This document shows positions 23,801-37,524 of a stretch of 64,000 nucleotides of DNA, piece by piece. A program made the translations under genes and the position numbers. How positions within the stretch are numbered: position 1 is the first letter of the stretch; each line of letters opens with the position of its first letter. Source of the DNA: Chalara sp. BL73 (taxonomy: Eukaryota; Ascomycota; Leotiomycetes; Helotiales); assembly GCA_918026815.1 (NCBI GenBank), contig CAKJVC010000068.1, positions 744,001 through 808,000 on the forward strand, written 5' to 3'. The notes under the pieces were generated by a model. It made no database searches. It was given only the letters and a program-made list of their open reading frames with translations, and was not told the origin of the DNA.

Positions 23801-26010
23801 AGTGGAGACACTCTTGTCGACGAAGCTAATGGCAATGGAGCACTTGACGCTAAGTTAACTAAGATTAAGAGCATAGAGAAAGCAGAAAGAAAGAAGGATG
23901 CTATGGAAGAAACAAAAGCAGAAGGTGGAGTGAAGTGGCAGGTTATGCTGCTGTACCTCAGATCTATGGGACCATGGTAAGCCTCTAATCTTACAAGCAT
24001 AGTTTCAAACGCTAACAAAATAGGTGGTTCTGGATTCTGGCAGTCATGGTATTTGGGGTTCAGCAGCTTGGAACTTTAGGTGCCAACATCTGGATACGGC
24101 AGTGGGCAAATCAATACACGACTGAGACAACAAGCTCATATCACGGTGTTTCAGCTCAGACTTATATTGGAAGCACTGTGTCGACTGTTCAATTGGCGAG
24201 CTCTCGCCTGTCCAAACTTCAGCCATACTTTGATCCAAATAAAACATCACTAATGGCGAAGATCGCCCCAGATGTTGATGTTGGGTACTACCTCGCTGTT
24301 TATGCCTCAATCGGTATTGCTTGCATGCTGGTAGCTCTGTTTAGAGATTTCTGGCTATTTTTTGGCTCACTCACAGCGAGTTGGAAGATTCACCAACGTC
24401 TAGTCCGATCTGTAACTCGAGCAAAGTTCAAGTTTTTCGATGTCACTCCCTTGGGCCAGCTCATGAATCGATTCAGCAAGGATTTAGAGGCAGTTGATCA
24501 AGAAGTAGCACCCATTGCTATAGGGGTCATGTCTTGTGCACTGGCTATTTGTGTTACAATCGCGCTTATCACTGCCATCACCCCGGGATTCTTGATTGCC
24601 GGCGTTGTCATCAGCGCAATGTACTTCTTCGTTGGCAAATTCTATCTCCGATCTTCAAGAGATCTGAAGCGGATAGAGTCTGTTCAGAGAAGTCCGCTCT
24701 TTCAACAGTTTGGGGAGACGCTTAGCGGCATCACGACAATCCGTGCTTATGGTGACGAGCGACGATTCATACGTGACAATATGACCAGGATCAATACTCA
24801 CAACCGACCTTTCATTTTCCTGTGGGCCGCTAACAGGTGGCTTGCCTTCAGAATCGACGTCATTGGTGATCTAGTCGCATTCTTTGCTGGCGCCTTCGTT
24901 GTCTTCAGCATAGGAAAAATTGACTCAGGATCCGCAGGTCTATCTTTAAGCTATGCAATCAGCTTTACTGAGAATGTTTTATGGCTCGTGCGTTTGTATG
25001 CTATGAATGAGCAAAACATGAACTCCGTTGAGCGAATCAAGGAATATCTCGATGTGGAGCAGGAGGCTCCGGCTGTGATCGAAGAGACACAACCCGCAGC
25101 AAACTGGCCAAGTCAAGGTTCCGTTGAATTCATTGGCTATACGACCAGATATAGACCAGATTTGGAGCCTGTACTGAGAGATGTGACATTCAAGATCAAG
25201 CCATTAGAGAAGGTGGGCATCGTGGGCCGTACCGGAGCTGGGAAGAGTTCACTGGCTCTTGCCCTTTTCCGAGGTCTGGAAGCTGAAGCAGGAAAGATAT
25301 TGATTGATGATGTCGATATTGGGCTAATTGGACTTCAAGACCTTCGAGAGTCCATCACTATCGTTCCTCAAGATCCGACGCTATTCACGGGAACGATAAG
25401 AAGTAATTTAGACCCTTTTGACCTCTTCACCGACGAGGATATCTTCACGGCATTACGCCGTGTTCAATTGATCGGTGCAGCAACGTCTACGACAGGGCCA
25501 TCGACACCGGTAAATCAATCGCGGCCTGCCACTCCTAACGTTGCTACAGCTGCTTCCTCAATTGACACATCATCGCCAGTTACTAACAAGAACGTATTCT
25601 TAAACCTGAGCTCTACAGTCACGGAGTCGGGAAACAACCTATCTCAAGGACAGCGGCAATTGCTCTGTCTCGCACGGGCACTCTTGAAAAATCCGAAGGT
25701 CTTGATGATGGATGAAGCCACTGCGTCCATCGACTACAATACCGACTCCAAGATCCAAGACACCATCCGTGAACTGAAAAGCACCATCATCACCATCGCG
25801 CATCGGCTACAAACCATCGTTGATTACGACAAGGTTCTCGTGCTGGACAAGGGTTCCGTGGTGGAATATGGCCATCCGCACGAGCTCTTAAAGAAGGAGG
25901 GCAAGGATGCAATCTTTAGAGGAATGTGTGAGACGAGTGGGGAGTTGGAGACACTTCAGAAGGCAGCGAAGAAGGCGTGGGATGCCGGGAAGCTTGTGGA
26001 TGATGAATGA
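20819..26010 (+). CDS. ABC transporter, ABCC/MRP type (Ybt1-like)
   Basis: Three exons (20819-20883, 20935-23976, 24024-26010) encode 1697 residues. The 22-codon first exon is required because the frame upstream of 20935 closes, and the GA|C join gives NCVQRDYFKVLF. Layout is TMD0-TMD1-NBD1-TMD2-NBD2. NBD1 has Walker A GPTGSGKTS (about residue 748), signature LSGGQKQR (about 854) and Walker B LLDDC, with Asp in place of the catalytic Glu. NBD2 has GRTGAGKSS (about 1437), LSQGQRQ (about 1575) and VLMMDEATAS with the Glu present. One catalytically weak and one active site is usual for ABCC proteins. A Lys/Glu/Pro-rich insertion at about residues 407-475 within TMD1 resembles that of yeast Ybt1/Vmr1. 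Expected role is vacuolar or plasma-membrane export of conjugates, bile-acid-like anions or toxins; the substrate is unknown. Confidence 0.93.
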
Positions 26011-29000
26011 TGAATAGGCGGAGAGTAAGAGATACGTTTCTCCTGATTGTCTTATAGGTGAACTTTTTCGTAAGGCGTACGGCATAAAAGGTTTTTTAAA
26101 AACTTCAAAAAGTGGTTTTTGTGAAGATAATGATACCGTCCGTGGCCACATTAAGAGAGCTCTTGCCTCCATAAATAGAGTGGGTTGAACGATAGTACCT
26201 TCCTAATTCATTGAAAAAAGCCATACCCAAGACCTCTTGATAATTCCAAATCATATATTCCGCTTCTCTTGTTTCTATGTTTCTGCTCTTGACAGCAGCA
26301 CAAAGCCATGCGATCGTCCAACGGACGATCCTTCAAAACCCGTTATATCTCACCTATCTTCAAAATTCATCATTGACAAAAGCTATAGATATATATCCAA
26401 CAAACCGCGTTAGGATACAAAGGGACCCACGAAGCCCATACACGGGACTCGCAAGCAGAAGCGCAAAGGGATTTCGAAAGGAAGCGCCGCCACCCCGGCG
26501 CCCGAGCCTTCAGCACCTAATTCCTGCTGCTGTCTGAGCGCATATTGCTTCTTTTTGGTCGTATACCCGGGGCTTAGATCGCGTTTAGGAGGGAAGCGGG
26601 GAACGAGAAGTCCGGGATCCGGCTTTGTTCAGGTAGGTAGGATGGGCGACGGGGTGTATGATTTGACGGTGATGTGCGAAAAGGGGGATGAGACGTTTGG
26701 CGATTAGCTGTCTGGCCTGAGACGGGCATGACCATCTAGATGGGGGGGGGTTTTTTGTGGGTTTTGTTTCTTTCCTTTTCTCGTTTCCGGTGGAGAGTGG
26801 TCAGGTGGGTGCGAACTGGGGGAACTGAGGAATGATATTTGGATAGGGGACGCGGGAAGAGATGTCTGGAGACCAGTCACGCGGCTGGGAAAGCCACGTT
26901 AAGGTTGATGGTTGGTTTTTTAGTTTTATTTTTTGGGCATGTTTGGAGAGTGGTTATTGGAGTCTTCGACGCCTGTGTTGTTCTGGCAAGGGAACGGGAA
27001 AACGGGATAATATGTGTGGCCAAACATCAAATATCAAGAGGGGCTATGAGAGGATGTTGAGTAATGAAATATCCTCCAAGAAGCGAAATGTATGGAGACA
27101 GGAAGAAAATACTAACCTGTCACCAGCAGTCTAGATCTCCGTTTTCCCGTGGCTTTTGTTACCATCATAATGTTTTCGAGTCGTGTGCATTCCCTGAACA
27201 GCTGAGCAGAAAGGGGCTCGCCACTCTACACATCTCTCCCAGCATGGCAAAAAGTGACAAGACGAAAAGAGCATCACATCGCCACCCCAAGTTATTTCCC
27301 TGCGTCTTCGTTCTTTTACGATGAAAATTTGGGGAAACTAGTATAATATGTTACTACGCCTTGCGAAGACCGAGATATTCAGCTATGCTCTGTAGAGTGA
27401 GAGAATGGCTTTGGTTCCAGACCCTGATGCCAATTGTCAATGTATCATAGGCTTCTATACATATATTCAGCTACTAGGAAGACATGCAAAAGGAGTTCGG
27501 CAAGCCTAAATCTCGTGTGCACATAGCAAAGAGGATAACAGACGCAAACAACATAACAACACCACCTCCCCATCCAAGTCTTCATTTCCGACTGCTGCCT
27601 TTGACTTTTGTAATCTTATAGGCGAGAAATTAAGCTCAGTGAGCTCCTTTGATATGAGCCTGACGATGCACCGGGGCGAGGTGGGCTAGAGGAGCTATCA
27701 TGAGACCTTTTGACAAGAAAACTCGCCCCAAAAAATGGTAATGGAAGAGAGAAGCGTTCTCATGAGAGCCGAGGACCAACGACTACTGATCCACCATCTT
27801 GAACTGCAGCTGGGCCACCCCTCCATGGGAGGCGATCGAAGGTAGGTCGAAGAACGCTCCAAGTGTGGTTTCGTAATGAGAATGATAGAGTAATTGCAGG
27901 GTTCCTGTTTGTTCTAGGCTCATAGGCTTCCCTTGTGTCAAGTTTCATTGCTCTTGAGCCTTGAGTTGCAAAGTCTGACTTGTCTGAAGCTTCGAGATGG
28001 GACACGTCGTTAGACAAAGCCGAGTATGTTTTGAAGTTCTATACTCTATAATAACGATAATATAGCCCCATTAACTGGGGCTAGTTAAACTGGTCGTGGT
28101 AGAGCTTGAATCCTTTGCAGGAGCTCTACTCTAAGCCTCTCAATCAATCGCAGCGAAATGGTAAACCCAATTAGTACTTGTCAATATTGTTTCGCCTGCT
28201 GTAGATAAGGGAATTACCGGACGCGCGGATTTCTCAAACATTTCCAAGGAAGTATCAAGCAGGGACATCAAATGTATTGTTAATACAATACCCGTTTGAG
28301 CACCCGCTTTTATTCCTTTTTTCTCCCTCTGCACTCTTGCATGTGCCATGTTACCCTGAGCGTGTACTCTTTGACCAAACCCTCGCCGTTGCAGAAACAA
28401 GTGCACGCCAAGTGAGTGAATTAACTTGCCCTGGAAGCCTATCCTGCATTCTCCCACAATTAAAGCTCGTAACTTGCTTCAGTGCCGGGTGACATCGGCA
28501 ATTGCATGTTCCAGCTATTTGGGCAAGGAGGCAAAATCTCCCACACGAACCCAATGATCTGGCGGATATCACACGGAGAAACAAGACTGGACAGAGACTG
28601 CCGCGGAAATTTTCTTTCAAGATGTCTCTCATCTTCGATTCGTAAGATAGGCGCTCAGCACGGCCATGTATGCAGTCGAGGCACTCAAATAGGGATACTA
28701 CTACGCAATCATGTGCTGGTATTGATAGAGACGAAAGGTGCAGCGTTACGTTGTTTTTGCACCCTGGAAGATAATCTAGGTTCCGCATTGAGCGAAGCTT
28801 GCGAATGCACCTCATATGTAAGTAGATGTAAATTTGTTTGCGAATCGGCACTGTGCCTCTGCCAGCCAAGGGTCAGCGGCAACGTGAAACATGTTCCAAT
28901 ACGGAATGCGCTAACCCAAAAGTTCATCCGAATATGATAGACTTCCGATCCGAGAATGAAAACTTTTCCAGAGGCTGATATTATTCTGCCCAAAGGAAAG

Positions 29001-32000
29001 ATGTCATAGGGGAAAACTGTCCACATATACTCCTTTCTACTTTACTGCTATGCATCTTTTGTTTTCCAGTTCACGGACTGAATCAAATTTCGACCGCCAA
29101 AGTCGTTGCTGAACAATACCACAGATTCTTCAATATTCATTTCTATGTTTGGGATGTCGTAACCGGTTTGGCCATCTTAATGCCCGAGCCTCCCCATTCG
29201 TTGGGGGGGGGGATCTCGAGTCCATTCAACCACACCCAGATCTCGGCTCCAAAGTGTTGCTGGATAGATGAGATGATGTGCGGCCATTTGGTATCCTCCA
29301 CATTGCCAATATATACAGTGTGATGGAGGACGAATGCTTGTGATGGTGCGCCACGATTCGAAGACCCTGTTACCCGCAGATGCAAGATCCACTAGACAGC
29401 CTTGGTAAACAGTGATCATAGGCTCGGGATTGGCTGTGTGACATTAAGAAGACCCAGGTCTGGGGTGCTGGGTCGGGGTGTGGTGTTTGAATGTCTGGGG
29501 GTGGTTGCCGAATAATTGCTTCTTTGAAGCTCGTTGCACGAGAACGTGAAAGTTTGGCAATGCCTAGAGTGCCGAATTTTATGCCTGGGATAAGCGTTAG
29601 GTGTTATCAAGGATGACACCCATGGCTGCTTGGCCGAAAACTCTTTCTCCTGGGTTCTCCTGAGGTATTGAAAACTGTCGGTGCGATATCAACAGCCCCC
29701 CACGAAAGGTATATCACAACCTTTGATCAGTGACAAGTTTGGCATAGGTGAGCGAGATAATGGCAGTAGGGTGGTTGTGCTTGGGTCTCATGGCTTGTTG
29801 TATCGAGATAGTAGCGGGAACGATACGACTGTACCGAAAGTAAGGTTGAGGCTCACTCCTAGGGGTGGCATCTCAAAATATGTGAGTGAAAGTCGGGACA
29901 ACTAGATCATATCCGAGCCCAGATCCCGCAGCCGTCATTGCCGTGACGTACCCGTCGGAACTAGCCATAGCAGAGACTGAAACGCAGTTCTTTTTGAAGC
30001 CTCAATATCGTTGCACCGCCAGATTACGACTTATCGCATTCCCACTAAGCGAAAAGGCGTTCCATATTCGCAGTAAACGAAACTTGGTTCTGTTTTATTC
30101 TAGTCGATCATTGCCTGCTTGCTCATTGCCGTCTACTAGTACACTGCCTCTTACTTTAAGAAGATTACGTCTAGAACAGCGTTGAAGTCATTGCATAGGA
30201 AGGACGATGCAGTGCAGTACCATCGCCGCTTTTGAAGTAACGATATATTCTGTTAGCTCGTCTTTGGATTTCAGCTGTGACGAATGATTGAGCTGATCAT
30301 GGCAGTCTCTCGGAACAAAGGAATCCGATCCTCAGCCATCCGAGCTCCTACCCGTCGCACACCAACATCTATTCCCGTCATGACATCGGCTTACCTGTGA
30401 AGAGCCGTGTTTTGTTTGGGCTTGCAATGCTGTAGCAGAATCTGCCTCGACCAGTCTCTTGGGTCTATTGCAATCTCGACAAGGGGCCATGCATCCTTGC
30501 CAACAACTGGGGTTGAAGTGAGGCGGTGGGGGGACCTCCAATGAAAGCATTGCGCTGCGATGCCACCGACGTCTAAAATGGACGCCAGCGTACCATCATT
30601 GGGCCGTCCGGGAGTACGGGACTTGTGTTGTACCCTGAGCATATATGCATAGTTCGCGGCTCTGAGTCCCAGATGCGGAAAATATTGGCGACAAAGAGGG
30701 CATTTGAATTTTTTGGAGCACCTACCCAGAGCGATGGATTTCAAGCTCCATGTGCATAGAAAGCAATAAAGTTATTGAATCGAGCTCGTAAGTTACGCAA
30801 GTTGAAAGAAAACAAGCTACTTTAGCCCTTATCGATCTCAGACAGAGTTATATACTATGACTGGCGAGTCTGGTAGTCCCTCACTTAATAACACGGCTTT
30901 AGAGGTGCATTTGCTCTGAGAGATCTGCAGACGATCGGGCCATAGAAATTTGCCGCAAACAGCGCGGTGAAGTTTCGTTGCCTACAGACCCTCGATAAAG
31001 GCAGCCAACCTTCTTTTGTACTATGGACATGGTGGCAGCCTATATTAGTATATCCGCGATGGTGGCCAGCCCCGTACCATTTCCGTGGAATCAGGAGGCT
31101 GTGGTGGTGCACGAGTGCTCTCTCCCGGTCGCTTATTTTTGCCATTGTAAAGCCACATCACACCCAAAATACATGCATGCTCATGAATGTTCTTGGCTTG
31201 AAGAATGAGAGGTAGAGCATCGCATCATACAGAGAGTCATTGCTCTACGCTGGCTTTGACTAGACGTGCTATACATATATCTACGGCCTAGGAACTTTGA
31301 AAAATGATAGCAAGGAGTGGAAGACTCTGGTTCTGGCCAAATCCTCAACACGATGGTGCAGAAAACTGATCACATCTCTGCCTTGGTTATATCTTGGTCG
31401 CCGACTGCCGTCATAATGCTTGCCGTTCCATACACGGAATCCACAATTATTTCGGCGGGAAGTGCGCTTCAATCTTGATGCAAGATCTCAATATTATGGA
31501 GTAACCCCATGCCGTAAGCAGATATTGCTATGCCATTGGACGACGAGCTGTTGGGTTGACTGGGGCAAGCGCTCTCCCACGGTCCCCCCGTTCCTTGTCA
31601 TTTATGAGCCGTCCTGCCGTCTTGGATTAGTCTTCATTTTGGTCAACCGAAGATAATTATAGCGTCAAATTACTATAGCATTGTTATGACTGAGCGTTGC
31701 TGAATAAGTGGCCTCTTGCGGTCCAACCAAATTGTGAAGCCCTTCGGCTCTGGATACAGTCACTATTCTTCTTACTTACCGCAACCCCCACGCCTGGGCA
31801 AAGATACAAAGGAACAAGCGTGCTTGTGCCCTGATGGCCTGGCCTGCACCGCCAGTCCTTTTAGCGATACAGGCCAGACGCAGGATCGTCCAGCGAGGGG
31901 CGCCGTGCAGAAACCGGCCCCCGTCCGCAGGACCTGTTTGGTGATTCGCAAGAGCCCTGGACCATGTGCTGCATATGTCCATGACCTCTTTTGCATATTC

Positions 32001-33072
32001 GTAGATAATCGATATCATTTCACTTTTCACTAGACTCCACTAGCCTTCACTAGCCTCATCACTTGCCTGAATTTGCAAATCATCCTTCCCCCCCCTCCAC
32101 CCCCCCCTTTCTCCTCCCGCCCGGAACCCACTTCCCACCCCAGTCATTTATGCTGAGGAGCAGTTCCGATCGTAGGCTACGCACTAGTTAAATCTTAACC
32201 AATGTTACCAAGATTCTCATCCCCTGGTGCTCGGTTGTGACGATCTAAGAGAAAAGTCCAAGAGTCTTTCATGAATAAAGCAGCCTTAAGGCGCCAGTCC
32301 CGCTTTTATTGGCCCGTCTCCCCTAAACACCGTCTCTCCAGAGCATCCAGCCTGACAGCCCCCTGCAAAAGCACCCTGGTCCATTTTTGTAAGTACTGGC
32401 ACATCTTCCACTTAGTGCCATGTTGAACTTCATCTTCAGTTTTGCGTGTTGAGATGTATAGAATATGCGTCTGTGAAGCTGGAGAATTGGGCAATTACCA
32501 CTGCTATTATGTCGTTTCAAAACCATGTCTTGCAGCCTGTAGCCTTCCATTGGCTACCTGGCCGCGCGGGATTCTCTGTATCACTTGAAATCCAAGATAT
32601 GTGGGGGGGCTGAGAGTCCATATATGAAGATACCTCTTTCCAGTTTGGATGTCTAGCTTGAAGTGCTGTTTGCGCTGAACGAACCAATACCTGCGATCTT
32701 TCATCCACGCCCAACCGATATTACTCAACCTTCACAGAGAAACACTTCGTTTAGAACATCTCGGAGGAGCTGAAATCTGGTACCTGGAACCGATCAAGGA
32801 GACGAGCACTCTCGCATTTCCAGTCTTTTACCCTGGATTATAACTCTATCTAGCACCATTATTTCTGTCTATCCATATATACATAACCAAATACTCAAAA
32901 GACAATCTCGTCGATTGTCTGACATAGAGAAGAGGTCTTGCGGTAGCAAGACGTCACCGCCACACTGGCAATCAAGGCTCAAGCACCAGGCCAGGCGTGG
33001 GGTCGCTGGCCACATCAAGACTCACTTCATCCTTCCACCATCGACCCATATTATCCTATAGACGTCCGTGCA
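26011..33072. other. Seven-kilobase region without a supportable gene
   Basis: No reading frame over 175 codons and no recognisable domain or splice-linked family was found on either strand. The longest overlapping frames (28351-28869 minus, 28482-28937 plus) look like chance. GC content is ordinary, so this is not a classic AT-rich RIP block. The last 1-2 kb (31700-33072) is pyrimidine-rich with C-runs and is probably the promoter and long 5' leader of the downstream transcription factor. Non-coding transcripts cannot be excluded. Confidence 0.4.
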
Positions 33073-34746
33073 ATGATCGAGACTTATGATAGCAGAATGA
33101 TCTCTACATCGCCACAAATTCGGCCGACGATGGCTCCCCAGTATCAGACTCAATACACATCTTCCGCAACAAACAGCTTAGCAGCGCCGAGTCAGCCTCA
33201 GTTACAGCAAAATCCTTTCACATTCAACCCTTACGCCGTAGGGAACATCAACACTCTAGGTCCCGTTCCACCATTTCCAATCAACTCTATCCAGCCACGG
33301 CCTCTTGGTCTTCCTCGCATCGGTCACCAGGAAGTAGTCCGGTGCGATGAAGGTCTCTACACCCGCGAAATTCGGCAAGCGTACGCGGAGGATATACACA
33401 GCCAGAGCCCACCGCTCAAAATAGAACAACAATGGGACTGCACAACTTCATCACGAAGATCTCTACCCGACAATGGCCCCAATGTTTCATCACCAAGCTC
33501 GGCGGGTTCTACAGACATTAAATTCGAGACCCATGTTGATGTATTGATGGAAGTAATTCAAGCTAAAGCCTCTTCTCAGAACAAAGAGGTCTCCACAGAT
33601 GATGACGGCCCTGTGGTAAGTGCTTCTCGTCTCTCTCTCTGCAATCACAGCGTGTCTAGCCATGTGCTACATTCCTAGAGTGAATCCAAACTTATGCGTA
33701 CGGTATCTTAGGATGAAAGCTCACTCATGAGCCCCATTGATGAAAAGAAGCGCTATATCTGCGAAATAGCTGGCTGCAACAAGAGATTCTCCCAGAAAAC
33801 ACACCTGGAAATTCATGAGCGAAAGCACACAGGTGACAAGCCATACGTAGGTAATCCATTTATCAGTAACATATTCATTTTACTGATATCCATAGCTCTG
33901 TAAGTGGCCTGGTTGTGGTCGCCGTTTCTCCCAGCATGGGAATCTGAAGGTAATTTCTTCCTGAGCCCTGACAATCATCATCACTAGTGCTAATTAATGT
34001 TACATAGACTCATCATCGCCGACACACCGGCGAGAAGCCTTTCGTTTGCGACATTTGCAACAAACGTTTTGCTCAGCGAGGCAATGTACGAGCTCACAAA
34101 ATTACTCATGAGCAAGCGAAGCCATATACATGTTTAATTGACAACTGTAACAAGCGTTTCACGCAACTTGGAAATCTGAAGGTATGCTAAGTGTTGTTAT
34201 GAGTTATTCAATTATGGACCAACCATCAGACATCAACTACCACACGCTGGGATTTCATTGAAATCATCAAATTTCCTACCGTTCAAGGCAAAGCTGACTG
34301 TCTTTCAATAGTCTCATCATAACAGGTTTCATCAACCTGCGCTCCGTAGGTATTTTTCCAAATTCAAGGAGGAAAGAGAAATGAGCGACGAGGATAAGAA
34401 GATGTGGAGCTACTTTTCGAAACTCTACAAGAACTCCAACAAAGGGATCAAAGGAAGGGGCAAGGATCGAAAGGTTGGCCAAACTGCAGCGCTGGCAAAT
34501 CAGATGAGGCGCCTTGATGTTACCCTCAATGGAGATGACCATCTCATGCATGGGGGACCGATGATGCACGCCGGGATGATGGGAAACCACGGGCTCAAGA
34601 TGGAGCCGCAGTATGAAATGTTCGACATGGACAACGAGAGCCAGAGTAGCGGAAACAGTTCCGATGTTACCATGTACGAGGAGGCCCACTCTGATACCTA
34701 CGACGATGTCCGTGGGGACCAGGCCTTTGGCGATAGGTTCTACTAA
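33073..34746 (+). CDS. C2H2 zinc-finger transcription factor (Azf1-like)
   Basis: Five exons (33073-33615, 33712-33846, 33896-33949, 34008-34181, 34312-34746) encode 446 residues; all introns are phase 0. Residues 1-180 are low complexity, rich in Gln, Pro and Ser, as in activation regions. Four consecutive fingers follow: CEIAGC..H..H with the TGDKPY linker, CKWPGC..H..H with TGEKPF, CDIC..H..H, and CLIDNC..H..H. The block is continued by an [12 protein letters not shown] segment and an acidic Met/His/Asp-rich tail. The finger order and linkers resemble fungal Azf1-type regulators, known in yeast for glucose-dependent gene control. It should act in the nucleus as a sequence-specific DNA-binding protein. 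Introns 3 and 4 interrupt fingers 2 and 4 at the same codon (after GNLK). Orthology to AZF1 is likely but not proven. Confidence 0.88.
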
Positions 34747-36863
34747 AACCCTCTGCACGAAAAGGATGAAGACCACGAAGATTTCACGACTGTTAATGAA
34801 CGACCACGTAGGGATGTAGCATTATTATCACGGAGTAGGGCATCTTCAGGTAGTGGAGGATCTGGTACTGGATAAACTGGGACAATGGGAGGCTGGGACT
34901 GGGACTGGGACTGGGACTGGCTGACTGAAACGCATTTGGAGGGCTCTCTATTATTTACGCTGACTATGCTTTGATTTTTCTCATTTTGATTCGATTCCTT
35001 TTTTTTTCTTTTCGCTTTGCACTGCTTTATACCCTCTCTTTGGGGTCCGCGTCCAAAGAGTCGCATCATGTATATTTCATTCCCCGACATTTCTTTACCA
35101 ATCTTTGCACAAAACATATACCAAAAATACTGTACGGAGGAAAGGAGGTTTCTTGAAAGATTTTGTTAGTCGCTTCACTATCTCGTCTGCAAAGATGCCC
35201 ATTGCATTGGTGGTTCAAGCTTTTGGGGGGGCTTTTTCTCTCTAATTTTGCGCATGTATCTATGGGCCACGCCTCCTCTATCCTGTCATCGTTCAGCGCG
35301 AGCATGCGATCATCAAGAATCATAATTATGTTCGATGACAAATTTGTGCCCCTATTCACAGTCCAGACCCCTCTCGCTCAGCCTTCCCAGACTGATGGTC
35401 GAGAGACGTCGTTGAGGATTCGGCTCCATGACCAATCAAAGTGCGTACCAGTTTTTCGCCTTATCTCTCCGATCGCCCCTCCTCCCACTCTGTTGGAACA
35501 CGACATCTCCGCCTCAAATTCTTTGCTGTCATGAAAATCCTGTTTCTACTTATCCGATAATCATCCCCCCCCCCTCTTCCTCCCTCTTTAGTTCTTAATA
35601 CCCATTTAATTGTGTGATTCATAATTTGGGATGCAAGATACGCGATCAGGTATCACGACCACGCGCCAGGCTATTTTTTGTCGCTGGGGTCCCCCTTACA
35701 GAGGCCTAGGGGCTAGCGGTAGGAGCCTTACCGCTCATCCCACGCACCCCGTAACATTAGCTGCCCACAGGTTCATCTCTTTTCACGGTGTGTTCCTGTG
35801 CCGTTAGCTAGAGATAAAAAATGCCTCACTGAACCGGTCACCGCCTCCGGAGGGGTTCTGTTGAGACGCAAGGAGTGCTTCTACATTGTTGATCAGCAAG
35901 ACCGGTCTGGAGTTTTCGCATTTTGGGGCGGCTGACCCGATCCCGACTCTGATGCCAAGGAGGAGGATGCCGGAGCGGGGAGGTCGCCGCGCAACGACCG
36001 TGGTGGGATGGGCGACGGCTATGGGCGATGGCGACGTGAGGGGGCTTATCGATGAATGAGAATGAGTTTCTCGTTAACGCCGGATACCTTTTCTGCGAGA
36101 GGTGGTTCACGCTCTCGTCCGCTTGTTTGCTACGGCACAGACTTCCGTTGCGGGAGCCCGGCACGAGCCTACGTTCGACCCTCGCGGTGTCGCACGGCAG
36201 CTGCACGCAGGTAGATGGAGGAGGGCATCATGGGTCTGTTACTTTCGTACTACCATTGAAGCTGTCCAAGAATATCGTCCGTAAAACCCGTCGCAAAGTA
36301 ATATTTCGAGATATTACCACAATGCATTATGCGAATTTATGATTGGCCACACTACCCTGACACAATCGCCAAGAAGTTTCGCGCATGGATGATGCATCTG
36401 CACAATCTGGGTGGTGGAACCATACCCTTGACGCACATCATCCCAGGGATCATGCTGGTATCACGTGCATGCATTACTTGCTGGCGACCTTGGGTTGCAA
36501 GATGTCATTGATGGATGTTACATAGCTGTCTGAAATGTCTTGCACGCGGCGCTTCCAGTGGTAAGCTCTTCGCTAGCTGATATTGTGCCACCATGCTATG
36601 CACGCCTACCTATTCCCCGCCTTTCCGATGAGCTACTGGACTGTGACTAATATGACAAGTCTGCCGGAAGTAATGGCCCGGGGGCAGATGGTCATGTACA
36701 ATGAGATCTTGCTAGGGAGATCGATCGTTATTGAACCTTGATTCGGGGTTTCTGGAATAAGGGTAGCGCGGGTGTAACAAATGCCTGTAGGTAGATTATA
36801 TACTTTGTGTGGCTATTCTCGTCATGTGCAGCTAACAACATGGAGCCTGATTCCAATCGCTGC
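34747..36863. other. Intergenic region between the zinc-finger gene and URM1
   Basis: About 2.1 kb between two convergent genes. It starts with the 3' UTR of the transcription factor, including a GGGACT hexanucleotide repeat at 34895-34918. Poly-C and poly-T runs occur at about 35570 and 35000. I see no gene. Confidence 0.45.
34895..34918. repeat. GGGACT hexanucleotide repeat, four copies
   Basis: Four perfect tandem GGGACT units, visible directly, lying 149 bp downstream of the zinc-finger gene stop and therefore probably in its 3' UTR. Confidence 0.9.
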
Positions 36864-37524
36864 TCATCCTCCATGAAGAGTTGATACGAAGAGGATGTTA
36901 TCGTTTGGTTGCAGGGCATAAGAGGCCTCTCCTTCTAGCTCCCAGTCGGCGTCATTGATGAGAACAAGGATCCCAGGGCGGCTATGGGTTATCGTTAGCA
37001 GCAGTTCTGTACAAATCAATATAATAATCTAGGCCTATGAGGCCGATTCGGGTGAATGGTAGGATATGACATGGCGATGTTGACTGGGAAATGCTTGCTG
37101 AGGGATATATGTAAACCACCACAAGACGTCGATGATGCACAGCAACCTGACTGAAAGGCAAGAGGCAAATATGCAGTATATTTGTGTGCACCACCGATTT
37201 GTTGAAGCTTTTTCCAACGACTGGCGGTGAGAGCAAGTCGTAGGCGTGTCGCCGGACTCAGGCGCTTACACGTGATCATCGAGAACAAACATGTCCTTTC
37301 TCGAGTCCTTCATCACTTCTTCACAAAGATGGTTGACCAACCACCCGACGGTGACGGGTTTTCCCTTTTCGTCTTTTGCTGGCACGGATAACGTGTGCTT
37401 GCGCTGATCCGAAAATAGTATTTCCAAGCCTCCCCTGTCACATTTTAGAGTTTAGTTCATGCCAGAAGCTGAACAAAACTTACTGGAACTCTATGACCAG
37501 AGGAATGGTTTCTTCGGAAGCCAT
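36864..37524 (-). CDS. URM1: Ubiquitin-related modifier Urm1
   Basis: Three exons (37524-37484, 37434-37270, 36981-36864) encode 107 residues, close to the usual 99-110. The gene is broken into pieces too short to stand out as open frames. The joined protein has the beta-grasp start [19 protein letters not shown], the middle [27 protein letters not shown], and ends with STLHGG. The C-terminal di-glycine is the residue pair that Uba4 adenylates and thiocarboxylates. Urm1 is the sulfur carrier for 2-thiolation of wobble U34 in Lys, Glu and Gln tRNAs, and also a protein modifier (urmylation). Intron 1 is 49 nt; intron 2 is 288 nt, long for this window. It is head to head with ELP2, whose product acts on the same nucleoside. 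Confidence 0.95.

Noticed and set aside
28351..28937. Overlapping 172- and 151-codon frames on opposite strands
   Set aside because: They overlap each other, show no domain, no plausible splice partners and no low-complexity pattern typical of fungal proteins.
29143..29419. 80-codon minus-strand frame with a plausible alpha/beta look
   Set aside because: It cannot be extended across splice sites into a longer protein and I recognise no family.
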